Origin: Bacillota bacterium
Lineage (GTDB): Bacteria > Bacillota > Clostridia > Christensenellales > UMGS416
Assembly (NCBI GenBank): GCA_023410875.1
Contig: JAEYPH010000036.1
Location: 1-64,000, forward strand
Reading direction: 5' to 3'
DNA: 64,000 nt
Of the stretch, positions 42,108 to 50,674 are shown piece by piece (the stretch's first letter is position 1; each line of letters opens with the position of its first letter). The notes under the pieces were generated by a model. That model ran no database searches, had not been told where the DNA came from, and saw only the letters and a list, made by a program, of their open reading frames with translations. Both the position numbers and the translations under genes were made by a program.

Positions 42108-42156
42108 TGGATTCCTTCCTTTCCGTATATGCACTCCATTGCAGTCAAAAGAATGT

Positions 42157-42630
42157 TTAATTTGTGATCGGGGCAGCCACAGCGCGAATGGAGACGACCT
42201 CCTGCCGCTCAGCCAACTCCTTCAAACGATCAACCTCGACATAGGCGGCGATCAGACGATTTTTCTCGTCTTTGTTGCGCAGCTCAAACAGATAGGGCGT
42301 GACGGTGTCCATGGCAGTGTCCTTCGCAAGCTGCACATAGACATAGGCGCACAGCGCACTGGCGTTGTCTTTTGTTGCTTCCAACACCGAGCCAAGGGCC
42401 TGTTGCTGCTCGAGATAGGAATCCCGGGAGGTGTTCGCCGGCAGGAACTGATCATTCACCAACGCCAGAAGGTCGGAAGACAGCTTTTTCTCGGCGTCAT
42501 CCATGGACTCCTTCGGGGGGGGGCTGGCGTCCTGCTTGCCGGCAACCTGTTTTTTGCCACCCGGCGCGCAGCCGCCGAGGAAACTCAGCGTCAGCAGCAC
42601 CGACAGGAAAAACGAGATCATCCGCCTCAT
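42157..42630 (-). CDS. Lipoprotein homologous to the neighbouring protease propeptide
   Basis: A 157-residue lipoprotein (lipobox LGGC, Cys21) starting MRRMISFFLSVLLTLSFLGG. After a short Pro/Lys-rich linker, residues 49-157 align with protease residues 62-170 with only one small gap: KLSS-LL, AYVY, the LIAAYVEVDRLKELA / LAALWVNAEKLQELS helix, VVSI and the AAPITN / TAPVVN end. The protein stops exactly where the propeptide joins the catalytic domain. Stand-alone propeptide relatives of subtilisins are known as inhibitors or chaperones (family I9). Here the membrane anchor and its position as first gene of the pair suggest a tethered inhibitor, chaperone or immunity factor. This is inference. 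Confidence 0.85.
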   Translation of the reverse strand: MRRMISFFLSVLLTLSFLGGCAPGGKKQVAGKQDASPPPKESMDDAEKKLSSDLLALVNDQFLPANTSRDSYLEQQQALGSVLEATKDNASALCAYVYVQLAKDTAMDTVTPYLFELRNKDEKNRLIAAYVEVDRLKELAERQEVVSIRAVAAPITN

Positions 42631-42835
42631 TGATATCCTCCTTGTATCGATATGTACAGCAATAAAATGGTAATATCCTCGTTTACTATATTAGTATATT
42701 GGCTACAAATTCACAATGATGATTTTCAGAAATTTTTATGGTTGTTTTGAATACACCGGAATGAAGGAAACCGTTAAAAACGGCCACCGGCGCAGCGGCT
42801 GTGCTATACTGAGAAAAAGCAAGCAAGGAGTCCGC

Positions 42836-43501
42836 ATGTTCACCAACGATTATGTGATGCGCATGATTGAGCAGTTTGTGCGCGCCATTCAGAAGATCAT
42901 TGGCCTAAGGGAATCCGGCGAGCAGGCCGAGGCCAAGGCTCTGCTGGAAGACACCCTGAACGGCTTGCTGGGCATCAACGCCGACACCGTGGACGCGCTG
43001 GATTATGACGGTTTCATCGGCGTGATGAGCGCCGGAGGTGAACTCACGCCGGAACGGTATCTCCTGTTGTCGGAGCTGCTGCGGCTGAAGGCCGATTTTG
43101 CGCGAGACGAGGGCAGGGAAGCTGCCGCCGTGGACCTCTATGACAAGGCGCTGTGCCTCTATCTGGCGGCGCTGGCCGACGAGCCCGCGCTGGATGGGCC
43201 GCTGCACACAGAGCGCGTGGAACGCCTGCTGGCAGCACTGCAGGGCTACCGCCTGAGCGATCGGGCCTATGCCGGGCTGGCGCTGTGGCATGAGCACGCC
43301 GGGCGTTATGGCCGCGCCGAGGACGCCCTTTACGCGCGTATGGATGCCCGAGGCCGCGATGAAGCGTCCATCCACGATACGCTGGCCTTCTATGACCGCC
43401 TGTTGGGCCAAAGCCCGGAGCAGCTGGAGCTGGGAAACCTGCCGCTGGATGAGGTGCAGGCGGCCAGAGAAGAGCTGCTGCGTCGGCTGCCCAGCGCATA
43501 G
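42836..43501 (+). CDS. DUF6483-like hypothetical protein
   Basis: A 221-residue helical protein; the ATG at 42836 follows AAGGAG. It opens MFTNDYVMRMIEQFVRAIQK and continues with TPR-like helices (LLLSELLRLKADFARDEGRE, then AAVDLYDKALCLYLAAL). The N-terminus and length match the uncharacterised DUF6483 group common in Clostridia; the assignment rests on memory of that pattern. Cytoplasmic, no membrane segment. An extended -10 (TGCTATACT) lies upstream and a terminator downstream. Confidence 0.7.
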   Translation: MFTNDYVMRMIEQFVRAIQKIIGLRESGEQAEAKALLEDTLNGLLGINADTVDALDYDGFIGVMSAGGELTPERYLLLSELLRLKADFARDEGREAAAVDLYDKALCLYLAALADEPALDGPLHTERVERLLAALQGYRLSDRAYAGLALWHEHAGRYGRAEDALYARMDARGRDEASIHDTLAFYDRLLGQSPEQLELGNLPLDEVQAAREELLRRLPSA

Positions 43502-43530
43502 CTTAGCTCCTCAGTCCACATAGTTCTACC

Positions 43531-43555
43531 AACTCCATCTCCGATGGAGTTTTTT
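43531..43555 (+). terminator. Intrinsic terminator
   Basis: AACTCCATC and GATGGAGTT form a 9-bp stem with loop TCC followed by TTTT. Confidence 0.85.
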
Positions 43556-43575
43556 CATGCCATGATACTTGAGTA

Positions 43576-43605
43576 TTGACAATGGTATGTGACATACAGT
43601 ATTAT
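43576..43605 (+). promoter_or_regulatory. PadR promoter with embedded operator
   Basis: TTGACA (43576-43581), 18-nt spacer, TATTAT (43600-43605). Inside the spacer is the perfect palindrome GTATGT-G-ACATAC (43585-43597), matching the ATGT...ACAT half-sites recognised by PadR proteins. Binding there would block RNA polymerase, so autorepression of the following padR-HAAS pair is likely. Confidence 0.75.
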
Positions 43606-43631
43606 GAGAATGAAAACAGGAGGTGATGCGC

Positions 43632-43979
43632 ATGCCGCCATCAGAGGACAGGATGGACAGCCTGATTTCCGAACTGCGCAGGGGCACCGTGGTGCTGGGT
43701 GTGCTCAGCTTGCTGCGGGACAGGCAATATGGTTATTCGCTGACCCAAAGGCTGGCCGAGTTGGGTCTGGAGGTGGACCAGAGCACGCTATACCCGCTGC
43801 TGCGGCGGCTGGAGAAGCAGAACCTGCTGGACAGCGACTGGGCGCTGGAGGAGGCGCGGCCCCGGCGCTACTATGTGCTAAGCGCCCAGGGCCGGCGGAT
43901 GTTGGAGCAATTGACACAGGAATGGGACGCGATCGTGCGCGCTATGGACCGAGCGCTGCACAGGGAAGGGAAGGATTGA
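43632..43979 (+). CDS. PadR family transcriptional regulator
   Basis: A 115-residue winged-helix repressor starting MPPSEDRMDSLISELRRGTV at 43632 (GGAGG 8 nt upstream). The PadR HTH is VLGVLSLLRDRQYGYSLTQR and VDQSTLYPLLRRLEKQNLLD, followed by PRRYYVLSAQGRRMLEQLTQ. It is the short subfamily 2 type that pairs with HAAS-domain membrane proteins. An operator-like palindrome sits in its own promoter. The stop is followed after 2 nt by the next ATG. Confidence 0.92.
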   Translation: MPPSEDRMDSLISELRRGTVVLGVLSLLRDRQYGYSLTQRLAELGLEVDQSTLYPLLRRLEKQNLLDSDWALEEARPRRYYVLSAQGRRMLEQLTQEWDAIVRAMDRALHREGKD

Positions 43980-43981
43980 CG

Positions 43982-44974
43982 ATGAACAACGACTTGCTGG
44001 AACGGTATCTATATGACATCGGCCGGCGCCTGCCGGCCGGACAGAGGGACGATATTCTAAAGGAACTGCGCTCGGCGCTGCTGGACGCGCTGGAGGAGCG
44101 TGGTGGCCAGCTCACGGCCAAGGACATGGTCGAGGTGATCAGGCAATTCGGCCGCCCGGCGGACGTGGCGGCCAAATACACCGGTGAGCGCTCGCTGGTG
44201 GGGCCGGCGCTGCTGCCCACCTATTGGCTGGTGCTCAAAATCGCGCTGGCGGCTACGGCGCTGGCCACGGGCATCGGCGCGGCCTTCGACTTGCCCGCGC
44301 TGCAGCCCACAACGTCGGTTGTGACCCAATGGCTGGGCCGTGTGATAGGAGATCTGTTCGCCTCCGGTCTCTCGGCTGTGGGCTCGGTGACACTGATTTT
44401 CGCCGTCCTGGAGCGGGTGAACACCGCAAAGAGCATCGCTTCGCTGAGCAGCGACTGGAATCCTTCCGAGCTGCCGCCGGTGCCCGCGCATCACGAAGAG
44501 CGCAAGACCGGCGGTGCCATCGCTACCATCGTGTTTAGCGTTCTGGTGCTGATCGTGTTTCATCAGTACCCCGAAGCCGTGGGATTCTATCACACGGACG
44601 GCAACGGGCTGCAGGCATTCCCGCTGTTTTCGTCGGAGGCGCTCGCAGCTTATTTGCCGCTGTGGACCGTGGGCTGGGCGCTTACGATCGTGCTGTGCGC
44701 CGTGGAATTGGCACAACGGGGAGCGACGGTCCTTACCCGCATTGCCGATACCGTGCTGCAGGCATATTGGGCGTGCGTACTGGTGTTCATGCTCATAGGC
44801 CCCACTCTGCTCAGCGATGAGGTCACGGCTGTGTTCAAAGAGGTGGCGGGAGATGTCGGTTTCATGCAGATCTTTTTGACGCAGCAGTTTCGCTGGGCTC
44901 TGGGCATTGCGCTGGTGGGGACGGTTTATGGTATTGTTCGCAACATCGTGCGTATGGTCTGGCGGAGGAACTAA
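43982..44974 (+). CDS. HAAS-domain integral membrane protein (PadR partner)
   Basis: A 330-residue protein. MNNDLLERYLYDIGRRLPAG to RQFGRPADVAAKYTGERSLV is the HAAS (DUF1700-like) cytoplasmic domain. About five to six membrane helices follow (for example LKIALAATALATGIGAAFDL, then TIVFSVLVLIVFHQYPEAVG, then YWACVLVFMLIGPTLLS). The ATG at 43982 lies 2 nt after the padR stop with GGGAAGG before it; an upstream in-frame extension overlapping padR is rejected. Such pairs link envelope sensing to PadR control, though the signal is unknown. Confidence 0.87.
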   Translation: MNNDLLERYLYDIGRRLPAGQRDDILKELRSALLDALEERGGQLTAKDMVEVIRQFGRPADVAAKYTGERSLVGPALLPTYWLVLKIALAATALATGIGAAFDLPALQPTTSVVTQWLGRVIGDLFASGLSAVGSVTLIFAVLERVNTAKSIASLSSDWNPSELPPVPAHHEERKTGGAIATIVFSVLVLIVFHQYPEAVGFYHTDGNGLQAFPLFSSEALAAYLPLWTVGWALTIVLCAVELAQRGATVLTRIADTVLQAYWACVLVFMLIGPTLLSDEVTAVFKEVAGDVGFMQIFLTQQFRWALGIALVGTVYGIVRNIVRMVWRRN

Positions 44975-45047
44975 AAGACCGCTGCCCTGCAACTTGCAAT
45001 ATGGTATAATAGTCATAGTGGCATAGAAAGTGAAGGGGGAGTCACCC

Positions 45048-45467
45048 ATGGATCAAAAGCAGACCGCCGCCCAGGCGGACACGCTGTGGAAGGATCGCAA
45101 GCGCACGCTGTTCGGGTTGCCTTGGTCTTTCACCCGTTACCGACTTACGGGGAAGAAACTTATCCTGAAAAAAGGTTTATTTACGCTCACCGAGGATGAA
45201 ATCCTTCTCTATCGTGTGCTGGACATGCGCCTGGTGCGTACCTTCGGCCAGCGGCTTTGGGGTCTGGGCACCATCATCCTTTTGTCTGGAGACGCGACGT
45301 CGCCGGAGTTCCGCGTCCTCAACATCAAGAAATCCGAGCGAGTGCGGGACAGGATATCCGAACTCGTTGAGCAGGAGCGTTCCCGGTTGCGCCTGCAGGG
45401 CCGCGAGCTCGTGGGCATCGCCGACGAGACCGGGGATGTGGCCGCCGAGTCAGGGCTGATCGGCTAG
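45048..45467 (+). CDS. Bacterial PH-domain protein
   Basis: A 139-residue soluble protein with a bPH (YdbT/YvbH-like) domain: FTRYRLTGKKLILKKGLFTL, DEILLYRVLDMRLVRTFGQR and LWGLGTIILLSGDATSPEFR, then a helix VRDRISELVEQERSRLRLQG. The start MDQKQTAAQADTLWKDRKRT is supported by GGGGGAG. Role unknown; bPH2 proteins are often envelope- or stress-associated. A good terminator follows. Confidence 0.8.
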   Translation: MDQKQTAAQADTLWKDRKRTLFGLPWSFTRYRLTGKKLILKKGLFTLTEDEILLYRVLDMRLVRTFGQRLWGLGTIILLSGDATSPEFRVLNIKKSERVRDRISELVEQERSRLRLQGRELVGIADETGDVAAESGLIG

Positions 45468-45491
45468 TTTCATATAGATCGCATTTATTAG

Positions 45492-45518
45492 GCCGGAGCA
45501 GTTTCGCTCCGGCTTTTT
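45492..45518 (+). terminator. Intrinsic terminator after PH-domain gene
   Basis: GCCGGAGC (45492-45499) and GCTCCGGC (45506-45513) make an 8-bp stem followed by TTTTT. Confidence 0.9.
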
Positions 45519-45673
45519 GCTACCCATGCATGAATATCTCTATGGTAGATAGGCAATAACTTTATGAAAAATCATTGGATTTTTACGTTTTATGGTACCA
45601 CAGACGTGCTATAATATGTTTAAGAGACGAACAAGTGTACTCATATTTCGGTCAATCAATCGCTGGAGGTCCT

Positions 45674-46162
45674 ATGAAAAAGAGAGTTGGGGTTTGGATG
45701 CTGTTGGCGGCTGCCGGCGTAGCTGCGGTCGCTACGGTCTCGGGCGTGGGCGGTGTTGTGGAGCTGGCGCTGGCAGCACTCAGCTGTGAATTCGTGGCGG
45801 CGGTGGCCCGCGAGCTGCGGGGTGACGCCACCCAAGCCAGGAGGGGTGTGCCTCAGGTTTTACCGTTGGTTGCGCTGCTGGGCGCCGCAGGCGTGGCGGA
45901 TGCTCTTGTTGGGCCGGGTTTCCTGTTCCGCGTGGCGGTGTGCGTGGTCAGCATGGGCTTAAACGCGCTGCCCCGTGCCCTGAGCCCGTGGAGAAAGCGC
46001 AAAGCTTTTGTCGTTTCCCCGTTTACGGTGGTATCGCGCGCCCCTATAATGGGTGCAAGAGCGGCGCTGCCGCCACACCATGGGAGAGCGAGGATGCGGC
46101 CATGTATGAGCTCATACCGGCGGGGGAGAGGACGTGGGTTGTCAACTGCCCTGCAAAGATAG
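45674..46162 (+). CDS. Small hydrophobic membrane protein
   Basis: A 162-residue product starting MKKRVGVWMLLAAAGVAAVA with TGGAGGT before the ATG. The first ~105 residues contain four hydrophobic segments (VGGVVELALAALSCEFVAAV, then QVLPLVALLGAAGVADALVG, then FRVAVCVVSMGLNALPRA). After SPWRKRKAFV the sequence becomes basic and low in structure and overlaps the next gene and its promoter by about 60 nt, so the functional protein may effectively end earlier. No family recognised. Confidence 0.6.
   Translation: MKKRVGVWMLLAAAGVAAVATVSGVGGVVELALAALSCEFVAAVARELRGDATQARRGVPQVLPLVALLGAAGVADALVGPGFLFRVAVCVVSMGLNALPRALSPWRKRKAFVVSPFTVVSRAPIMGARAALPPHHGRARMRPCMSSYRRGRGRGLSTALQR
46022..46050 (+). promoter_or_regulatory. 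Promoter of the MBL hydrolase gene
   Basis: TTTACG (46022-46027), 17-nt spacer, TATAAT (46045-46050), within the 3' end of the preceding frame and 52 nt before the ATG at 46102. Confidence 0.65.
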
Positions 46163-46977
46163 GAATCTTTCTGGGTGACGACGGCGCCACGCTGATCGAC
46201 AGCGGCAACGACAAGGAAGCGGCCAAAAAGGTGCAGCGCATCCTGGAGGCCAACGGGTGGACGCTCAGGCGCGTCGTGAACACCCATTCCAACGCCGACC
46301 ACATCGGTGGCAACGCAGCGCTGCAGCAACGCACCGGCTGCGAGATTCTTGGCACGGCGCTGGAGAACGCCTTCACGCGTTTCCCCCACGTGGAGCCTTC
46401 CTTCCTGTACGGCGGATACCCTCCAAGAGAGCTGCGCAACAAATTCCTGCAGGCGGTGCCTTCGCAGCCCACCGGTGACATGGACGAGACGCCGGTGCCG
46501 GGGCTTGCGTTCTTCCGGTTGGGCGGCCACTTCTTCGATATGATCGGCGTGCGCACCGCCGACGACGTGTGCTTTCTGGCCGACAGCCTGTTCGGTGAAA
46601 ACATCCTGCAAAAGTACCATATTAACTTCATCTATGACGTACAGGAATATCTGAACACGCTGGAGATGCTGCGGGGCATGAGGGCCCGGCTGTTCGTGCC
46701 GGCCCATGCCGACATCACCGATGACCTTGCGACGCTCATAGATGCCAACCGTGCCAAGGTGCTGGAGATTCGAGACTTGCTGCTGAACATCTGCTCGGTG
46801 GGGCTGGTGTTCGAGGACATCCTGCACCGGGTATTTGAGCACTACGGCCTGACGATGGACTTCAACCAATATGTGCTGGTGGGCAGCACGATCCGCAGCT
46901 ACCTGGCGTGGCTGCACGATGGCGGGCAGCTGGCCTGCGGCTTTGAGGAGAACTATCTGCGCTGGAAGACCGTGTAA
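46102..46977 (+). CDS. Metallo-beta-lactamase-fold hydrolase
   Basis: A 291-residue protein, start MYELIPAGERTWVVNCPAKI. The MBL metal motif reads THSNADHIGGN, with Asn where the HxHxDH pattern has its second His; the remaining ligands appear as LPAHADITDD and CFLADSLFGEN. The C-terminal ~70 residues include a helical region (DANRAKVLEIRDLLLNICSV) of the kind that follows the fold in a subset of unannotated Bacillota MBL proteins. The substrate is not predictable; a thioester or phosphate ester is possible. It is followed 61 nt later by a flavin reductase gene. Confidence 0.83.
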   Translation: MYELIPAGERTWVVNCPAKIGIFLGDDGATLIDSGNDKEAAKKVQRILEANGWTLRRVVNTHSNADHIGGNAALQQRTGCEILGTALENAFTRFPHVEPSFLYGGYPPRELRNKFLQAVPSQPTGDMDETPVPGLAFFRLGGHFFDMIGVRTADDVCFLADSLFGENILQKYHINFIYDVQEYLNTLEMLRGMRARLFVPAHADITDDLATLIDANRAKVLEIRDLLLNICSVGLVFEDILHRVFEHYGLTMDFNQYVLVGSTIRSYLAWLHDGGQLACGFEENYLRWKTV

Positions 46978-47038
46978 GCAAATAGAGTGGTCCTCCTGAA
47001 TGCAGAACGGCTCAATCATTGATTGCGGAGGAGGACGC

Positions 47039-47680
47039 ATGAAACTGGAATTTCAGACGAAACCCGGGACCTTTACAGAACAGTGGCCCGGCGAGTTTAC
47101 AAGCTTCTCCTGGCAGGATTTCCTGACCTGCATCCCGTCGCCGCTGTTCCTGGTGACCAGCTACAAGGCCAACGGACTGCCCAACGCCAGCCTGCAGTCC
47201 TGGTCCACCTTCGTGGGCGAAGGCGGCGAATTCATCTGCCTGCTGGGCGCGGTGAACAAGGGCGGCCACCTGTATCGGACGCTCAAGGAGACCGGCTGTT
47301 GTGTGCTGAATTTCCCTTCACGGGATGTCTATGACCGTTGCGCTGCTACCGTAGAGCACAACGGCTATGCTGAGGACGAACTGGCGGCCAGTGGCCTGAC
47401 CGCCGAGCCAGCCAAAACGGTGAACGCGCCCCGGGTGGCCGAGTGCTTCCTGAGCATCGAATGCAAAATGCTGTGGGAGCGGGAGTACTTTGAGGGCGGC
47501 AACGGCGTCGTGATCGCCTTGAAGGCCACGAACATCTGCATGGATGAGGCGCATATGGACGAGGACAAGCTGGGTCGCTTCGGCAAAAACGGCTACATGT
47601 ACAACGTCCATTCACCCCGCAACCCGCTGACTGGCGAGGCGCTGCCCGACTGCTTCGGTGCGCTGGAGATGTATAGCTGA
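47039..47680 (+). CDS. Flavin reductase-like (split-barrel FMN-binding) protein
   Basis: A 213-residue protein starting MKLEFQTKPGTFTEQWPGEF with GGAGGAGG upstream. The flavin-reductase-like fold shows in CIPSPLFLVTSYKANGLPNA, LLGAVNKGGHLYRTLKETG and CCVLNFPSRDVYDRCAATVE. Members bind FMN and reduce small substrates or serve as partners to other flavoproteins. It ends before a strong bidirectional terminator shared with purA. Confidence 0.85.
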   Translation: MKLEFQTKPGTFTEQWPGEFTSFSWQDFLTCIPSPLFLVTSYKANGLPNASLQSWSTFVGEGGEFICLLGAVNKGGHLYRTLKETGCCVLNFPSRDVYDRCAATVEHNGYAEDELAASGLTAEPAKTVNAPRVAECFLSIECKMLWEREYFEGGNGVVIALKATNICMDEAHMDEDKLGRFGKNGYMYNVHSPRNPLTGEALPDCFGALEMYS

Positions 47681-47717
47681 CAGACGCTGACGGAATTGCG
47701 GTCATTTGTGGCAGTAA

Positions 47718-47745
47718 AAAGGCGGGCGCAACAGCGCCCGCCTTT
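47718..47745. terminator. Bidirectional terminator between convergent genes
   Basis: AAAGGCGGGCGC (47718-47729) and GCGCCCGCCTTT (47734-47745) form a perfect 12-bp stem with loop AACA, with A/T flanks on both sides. It ends both the flavin reductase gene (plus) and purA (minus). Confidence 0.9.
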
Positions 47746-47761
47746 GGTGTGGTTGCTTTTG

Positions 47762-49048
47762 CTATTGGAACAATTGATCCCGCACGATGGTCTGCTCGCG
47801 GTTGGCGCCCACACCGATGAGCGCCACGGGCACGCCGGTCAGCTCCTCAATGCGGCGGATATAGGCCTGGGCCTCCGGCGGCAGGTCTTCGAAGCGGCGC
47901 ACGTCGCTGATGTCGTCGGTCCAGCCGGGCATCTCCTCGTAGATGGGTTCGCAGCCCTCCAGGTCCTTAAGCCTGGCGGGGAAATCTGTGATGATGTGAT
48001 CACCCTTTCGATAGCCGGTGCAGATTCTGACCGGCCCCAAGCCGCCCAGCGTGTCCATGCGGGTCACGGCGATGTGGGTGATGCCGTTGACGCCCACGGC
48101 GTAGTTGAGGATGACCGTGTCCAGCCAGCCGCAGCGGCGGGGCCGGCCGGTGCTCACGCCGTATTCCTGGCCCTTTTCTCGGATGGCGTCACCGGTGGCG
48201 TCGCACAGCTCGGTCAGGAAGGGTCCCTTGCCCACGCGGGTCGTGTAGGCTTTTACGACGCCCAGCGTGCCTTGGATCATCGTGGGGCCAACGCCTGCGC
48301 CGGTGGTCACGCCGCCGGCGGTGGGGTGAGAGCTGGTCACATAGGGATAGGTTCCCAGGTCGATGTCCAGCAGCGTGCCCTGGGCGCCCTCGAAGAGCAC
48401 CTTGGCGCCAGCGCGGATGCGCTGGTGCAGCAGGGCGATGGTGTCGGTGACATAGGGCCTCAGGCGCTCCGCGGCTTCGCGGCAGATGCGCAACGTTTCG
48501 TCATAGTCAATGGGGTCCGCATTGTAGAGGCAGCGGAACTGGGCGTTCTTGCGCTCCACGTTGCGCTTGAGCAGCGACGGGAACACTTCGTCGTCCAGCA
48601 GGTCACAGAAGCGGATGCCGCTGCGCTCGGCCTTGTCGGTGTAGGCCGGGCCGATGCCCCGGCGGGTGGTGCCGATGTCGCCCTCGCCGCGGGCTTGTTC
48701 GGAGAGGCCGTCCTCGGTGATGTGATAGGGCATCACTACGTGGGCGCGGTCGCTGATGCGCAGGCTGGAGATGTCGATGCCCCGGCCGGCCAGGTGATCC
48801 ATCTCCTGCAGCAATGCCACGGGGTTCACGACCACGCCGTTGCCGATGATGTTGAGCTTCTCGCGGTTGAAGATGCCCGCGGGCACCAGATGCAGCTTGT
48901 ATTGCTCGGCGCCGATTTCCACCGTGTGGCCGGCGTTGTTGCCGCCCTGGAACCGCACGACGACATCGGCCTGAGCGGCCAGAAAGTCGACAAACCGGCC
49001 CTTGCCCTCATCTCCCCATTGCATGCCCACTAGAACAACCGTTTTCAT
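47762..49048 (-). CDS. purA: Adenylosuccinate synthase
   Basis: A 428-residue GTP-dependent enzyme that joins IMP and aspartate in AMP synthesis. MQWGDEGKGRFVDFLA is the phosphate-binding loop with the catalytic Asp. GGNNAGHTVEIGAEQYKLHL, RGIGPAYTDKAERSGIRFCD, LFEGAQGTLLDIDLGTYPYV and STGRPRRCGWLDTVILNYAV are all conserved. It ends with VALIGVGANREQTIVRDQLF. Complete; no regulatory feature was noted in the short gap to the upstream FAD gene. Confidence 0.97.
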   Translation of the reverse strand: MKTVVLVGMQWGDEGKGRFVDFLAAQADVVVRFQGGNNAGHTVEIGAEQYKLHLVPAGIFNREKLNIIGNGVVVNPVALLQEMDHLAGRGIDISSLRISDRAHVVMPYHITEDGLSEQARGEGDIGTTRRGIGPAYTDKAERSGIRFCDLLDDEVFPSLLKRNVERKNAQFRCLYNADPIDYDETLRICREAAERLRPYVTDTIALLHQRIRAGAKVLFEGAQGTLLDIDLGTYPYVTSSHPTAGGVTTGAGVGPTMIQGTLGVVKAYTTRVGKGPFLTELCDATGDAIREKGQEYGVSTGRPRRCGWLDTVILNYAVGVNGITHIAVTRMDTLGGLGPVRICTGYRKGDHIITDFPARLKDLEGCEPIYEEMPGWTDDISDVRRFEDLPPEAQAYIRRIEELTGVPVALIGVGANREQTIVRDQLFQ

Positions 49049-49081
49049 GGAATCCCATCCTTCCTGCCTTGCCGGCGGGTG

Positions 49082-50491
49082 CTATATTTCCACGCCGAGA
49101 ATATCCCGCGCGACCACGATCCCCGTGACCGAGGCCTGCATGAGCCCGCGGGTCATCCCTGCGCCGTCACCGATGGCGTACAGGCCGCCAATGGCCGTCA
49201 TAAACCGCTCATTGACCGTGAGCTTGGAGGAGTAGAACTTGACTTCCACGCCATACAGCAGCGTGTTGCGCGAATACAAACCGGGCGCCAGCTTGTCGAA
49301 GGCTTTGAGCGCCTCCAGTATGCTGGTCAGGTGCCGGTGGGGCAGCACGAAGGACAGGTCGCCGGGCACCGCCGTTTCCAGCGTGGCGCGGGTGGTGGAC
49401 TTGCGCAGGCGGCTTTCGGTCGTGCGCCGGCCGATGTCCAGATCGCCCAGGCGCTGCACCATGACGCCGCCGCCGGTCAGCATGTTGCCCAGGCCCGCGA
49501 TGTGCCGGCCATATTCGATGGGCTCGTTGAAGGGCGCGGTGAAGTGCGTGCTGACCAGCAACGCGAAGTTCGTATTCTCAGTGCGCTTCTCCGGGTCGCT
49601 GTAGCTGTGGCCGTTGACGACGGCCAGCCCGCCTTCGTAGTATTCGGAGCTTACCACACCGCCGGGGTTCATGCAGAACGTGCGCACCTTGTTCTCGAAG
49701 GTGTCCGAATAATAAACGAGTTTGGCCTCGTAGAGGTGCTTTGTCAGATGATCCATGATGGAGTTGGGCACTTCTACTCGAACGCCGATGTCCACCTCGT
49801 TGTTGATGGTCTGGATGCCGCTCTTGGCCGCGGTCTCGGCCAGCCACTGGGCGCCGCCGCGGCCGGGGGCCGCCACGACCGAAGGCGCGTAGGCTTCGAA
49901 AACCTGACCGTTTTGCTCCAGCGTGACGCCCTTGACGCGGTTGTCCTCCACGAGCAAGTCGCGGGCGGTCGTGCGCGCCTGGAATTCGAAGCCTTCCATG
50001 GCATTCAGGTGGTCGTACATCGCCTTGAGCACATCGTAGGCATAATCGGTGCCCAGATGGCGCACGGGGCAGCTGACCAGCTGTATGTTGTGGCGGCTGG
50101 CTTCGTAGGCGATCTCGTCCACGCGCTTGTCGTTGAGGCCGTGCACAATGTCCGGCGCGCCGAAACCCATGTAGACGCTGTCGGCATAGCGGATGAGTTC
50201 TTCTGCCTTGCCCTTGCCGATATAGCTGGCCACCTGGCCGCCCACATCGCTGCACAGGCTTAGTTTGCCGTCGCTGAAGGCGCCGGCGCCGCTCCAGCCG
50301 TGCAGGATGCTGCAGGGTTTGCAGCCGATGCATTTGCCCAGCGTGCGGGCGGGGCACGTGCGCTTGACGATTTCGGAACCGCTGTCCACCACGAGAACCG
50401 AGGTGGCGGGTGCGTGCTTCTTGAGTTCCAGCGCGGTGAAGATGCCCGCCGGGCCCGCGCCGATGATGATGCAATCGTATGACTTTGACAT
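49082..50491 (-). CDS. FAD-dependent dehydrogenase (COG2509 type)
   Basis: A 469-residue flavoprotein. MSKSYDCIIIGAGPAGIFTA (start at 50491, AGAGG 5 nt before) is the dinucleotide-binding motif. RTCPARTLGKCIGCKPCSIL is a Cys-rich insert, followed by GWSGAGAFSDGKLSLCSDVG typical of uncharacterised FAD dehydrogenases. The C-terminal part has GLYAIGDGAGMTRGLMQASV, the FAD-contact motif, and ends IVVARDILG. Substrate unknown. Located upstream of purA on the same strand, separated by 33 nt, so cotranscription is possible. Confidence 0.87.
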   Translation of the reverse strand: MSKSYDCIIIGAGPAGIFTALELKKHAPATSVLVVDSGSEIVKRTCPARTLGKCIGCKPCSILHGWSGAGAFSDGKLSLCSDVGGQVASYIGKGKAEELIRYADSVYMGFGAPDIVHGLNDKRVDEIAYEASRHNIQLVSCPVRHLGTDYAYDVLKAMYDHLNAMEGFEFQARTTARDLLVEDNRVKGVTLEQNGQVFEAYAPSVVAAPGRGGAQWLAETAAKSGIQTINNEVDIGVRVEVPNSIMDHLTKHLYEAKLVYYSDTFENKVRTFCMNPGGVVSSEYYEGGLAVVNGHSYSDPEKRTENTNFALLVSTHFTAPFNEPIEYGRHIAGLGNMLTGGGVMVQRLGDLDIGRRTTESRLRKSTTRATLETAVPGDLSFVLPHRHLTSILEALKAFDKLAPGLYSRNTLLYGVEVKFYSSKLTVNERFMTAIGGLYAIGDGAGMTRGLMQASVTGIVVARDILGVEI

Positions 50492-50674
50492 GTAATCCTC
50501 TGCCATTCCAAACATTCGGGTAAATTTCAGCCAATGAGCGATGTTCTCCCACAGGCCCAAATAAGTATATGGGATGGCAGGGGAACTGTCAAGAAAAACA
50601 TCCATAAACACGAATATTAATTTGGAAAAGGATTAAAATGTTCGTATTTGAATCTACGGAGGGGTAATGCTGGC

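Noticed and set aside
43589..43981. N-terminal extension of the HAAS protein
   Set aside because: It overlaps padR in another frame; the ATG at 43982 has its own ribosome site and matches the HAAS start.
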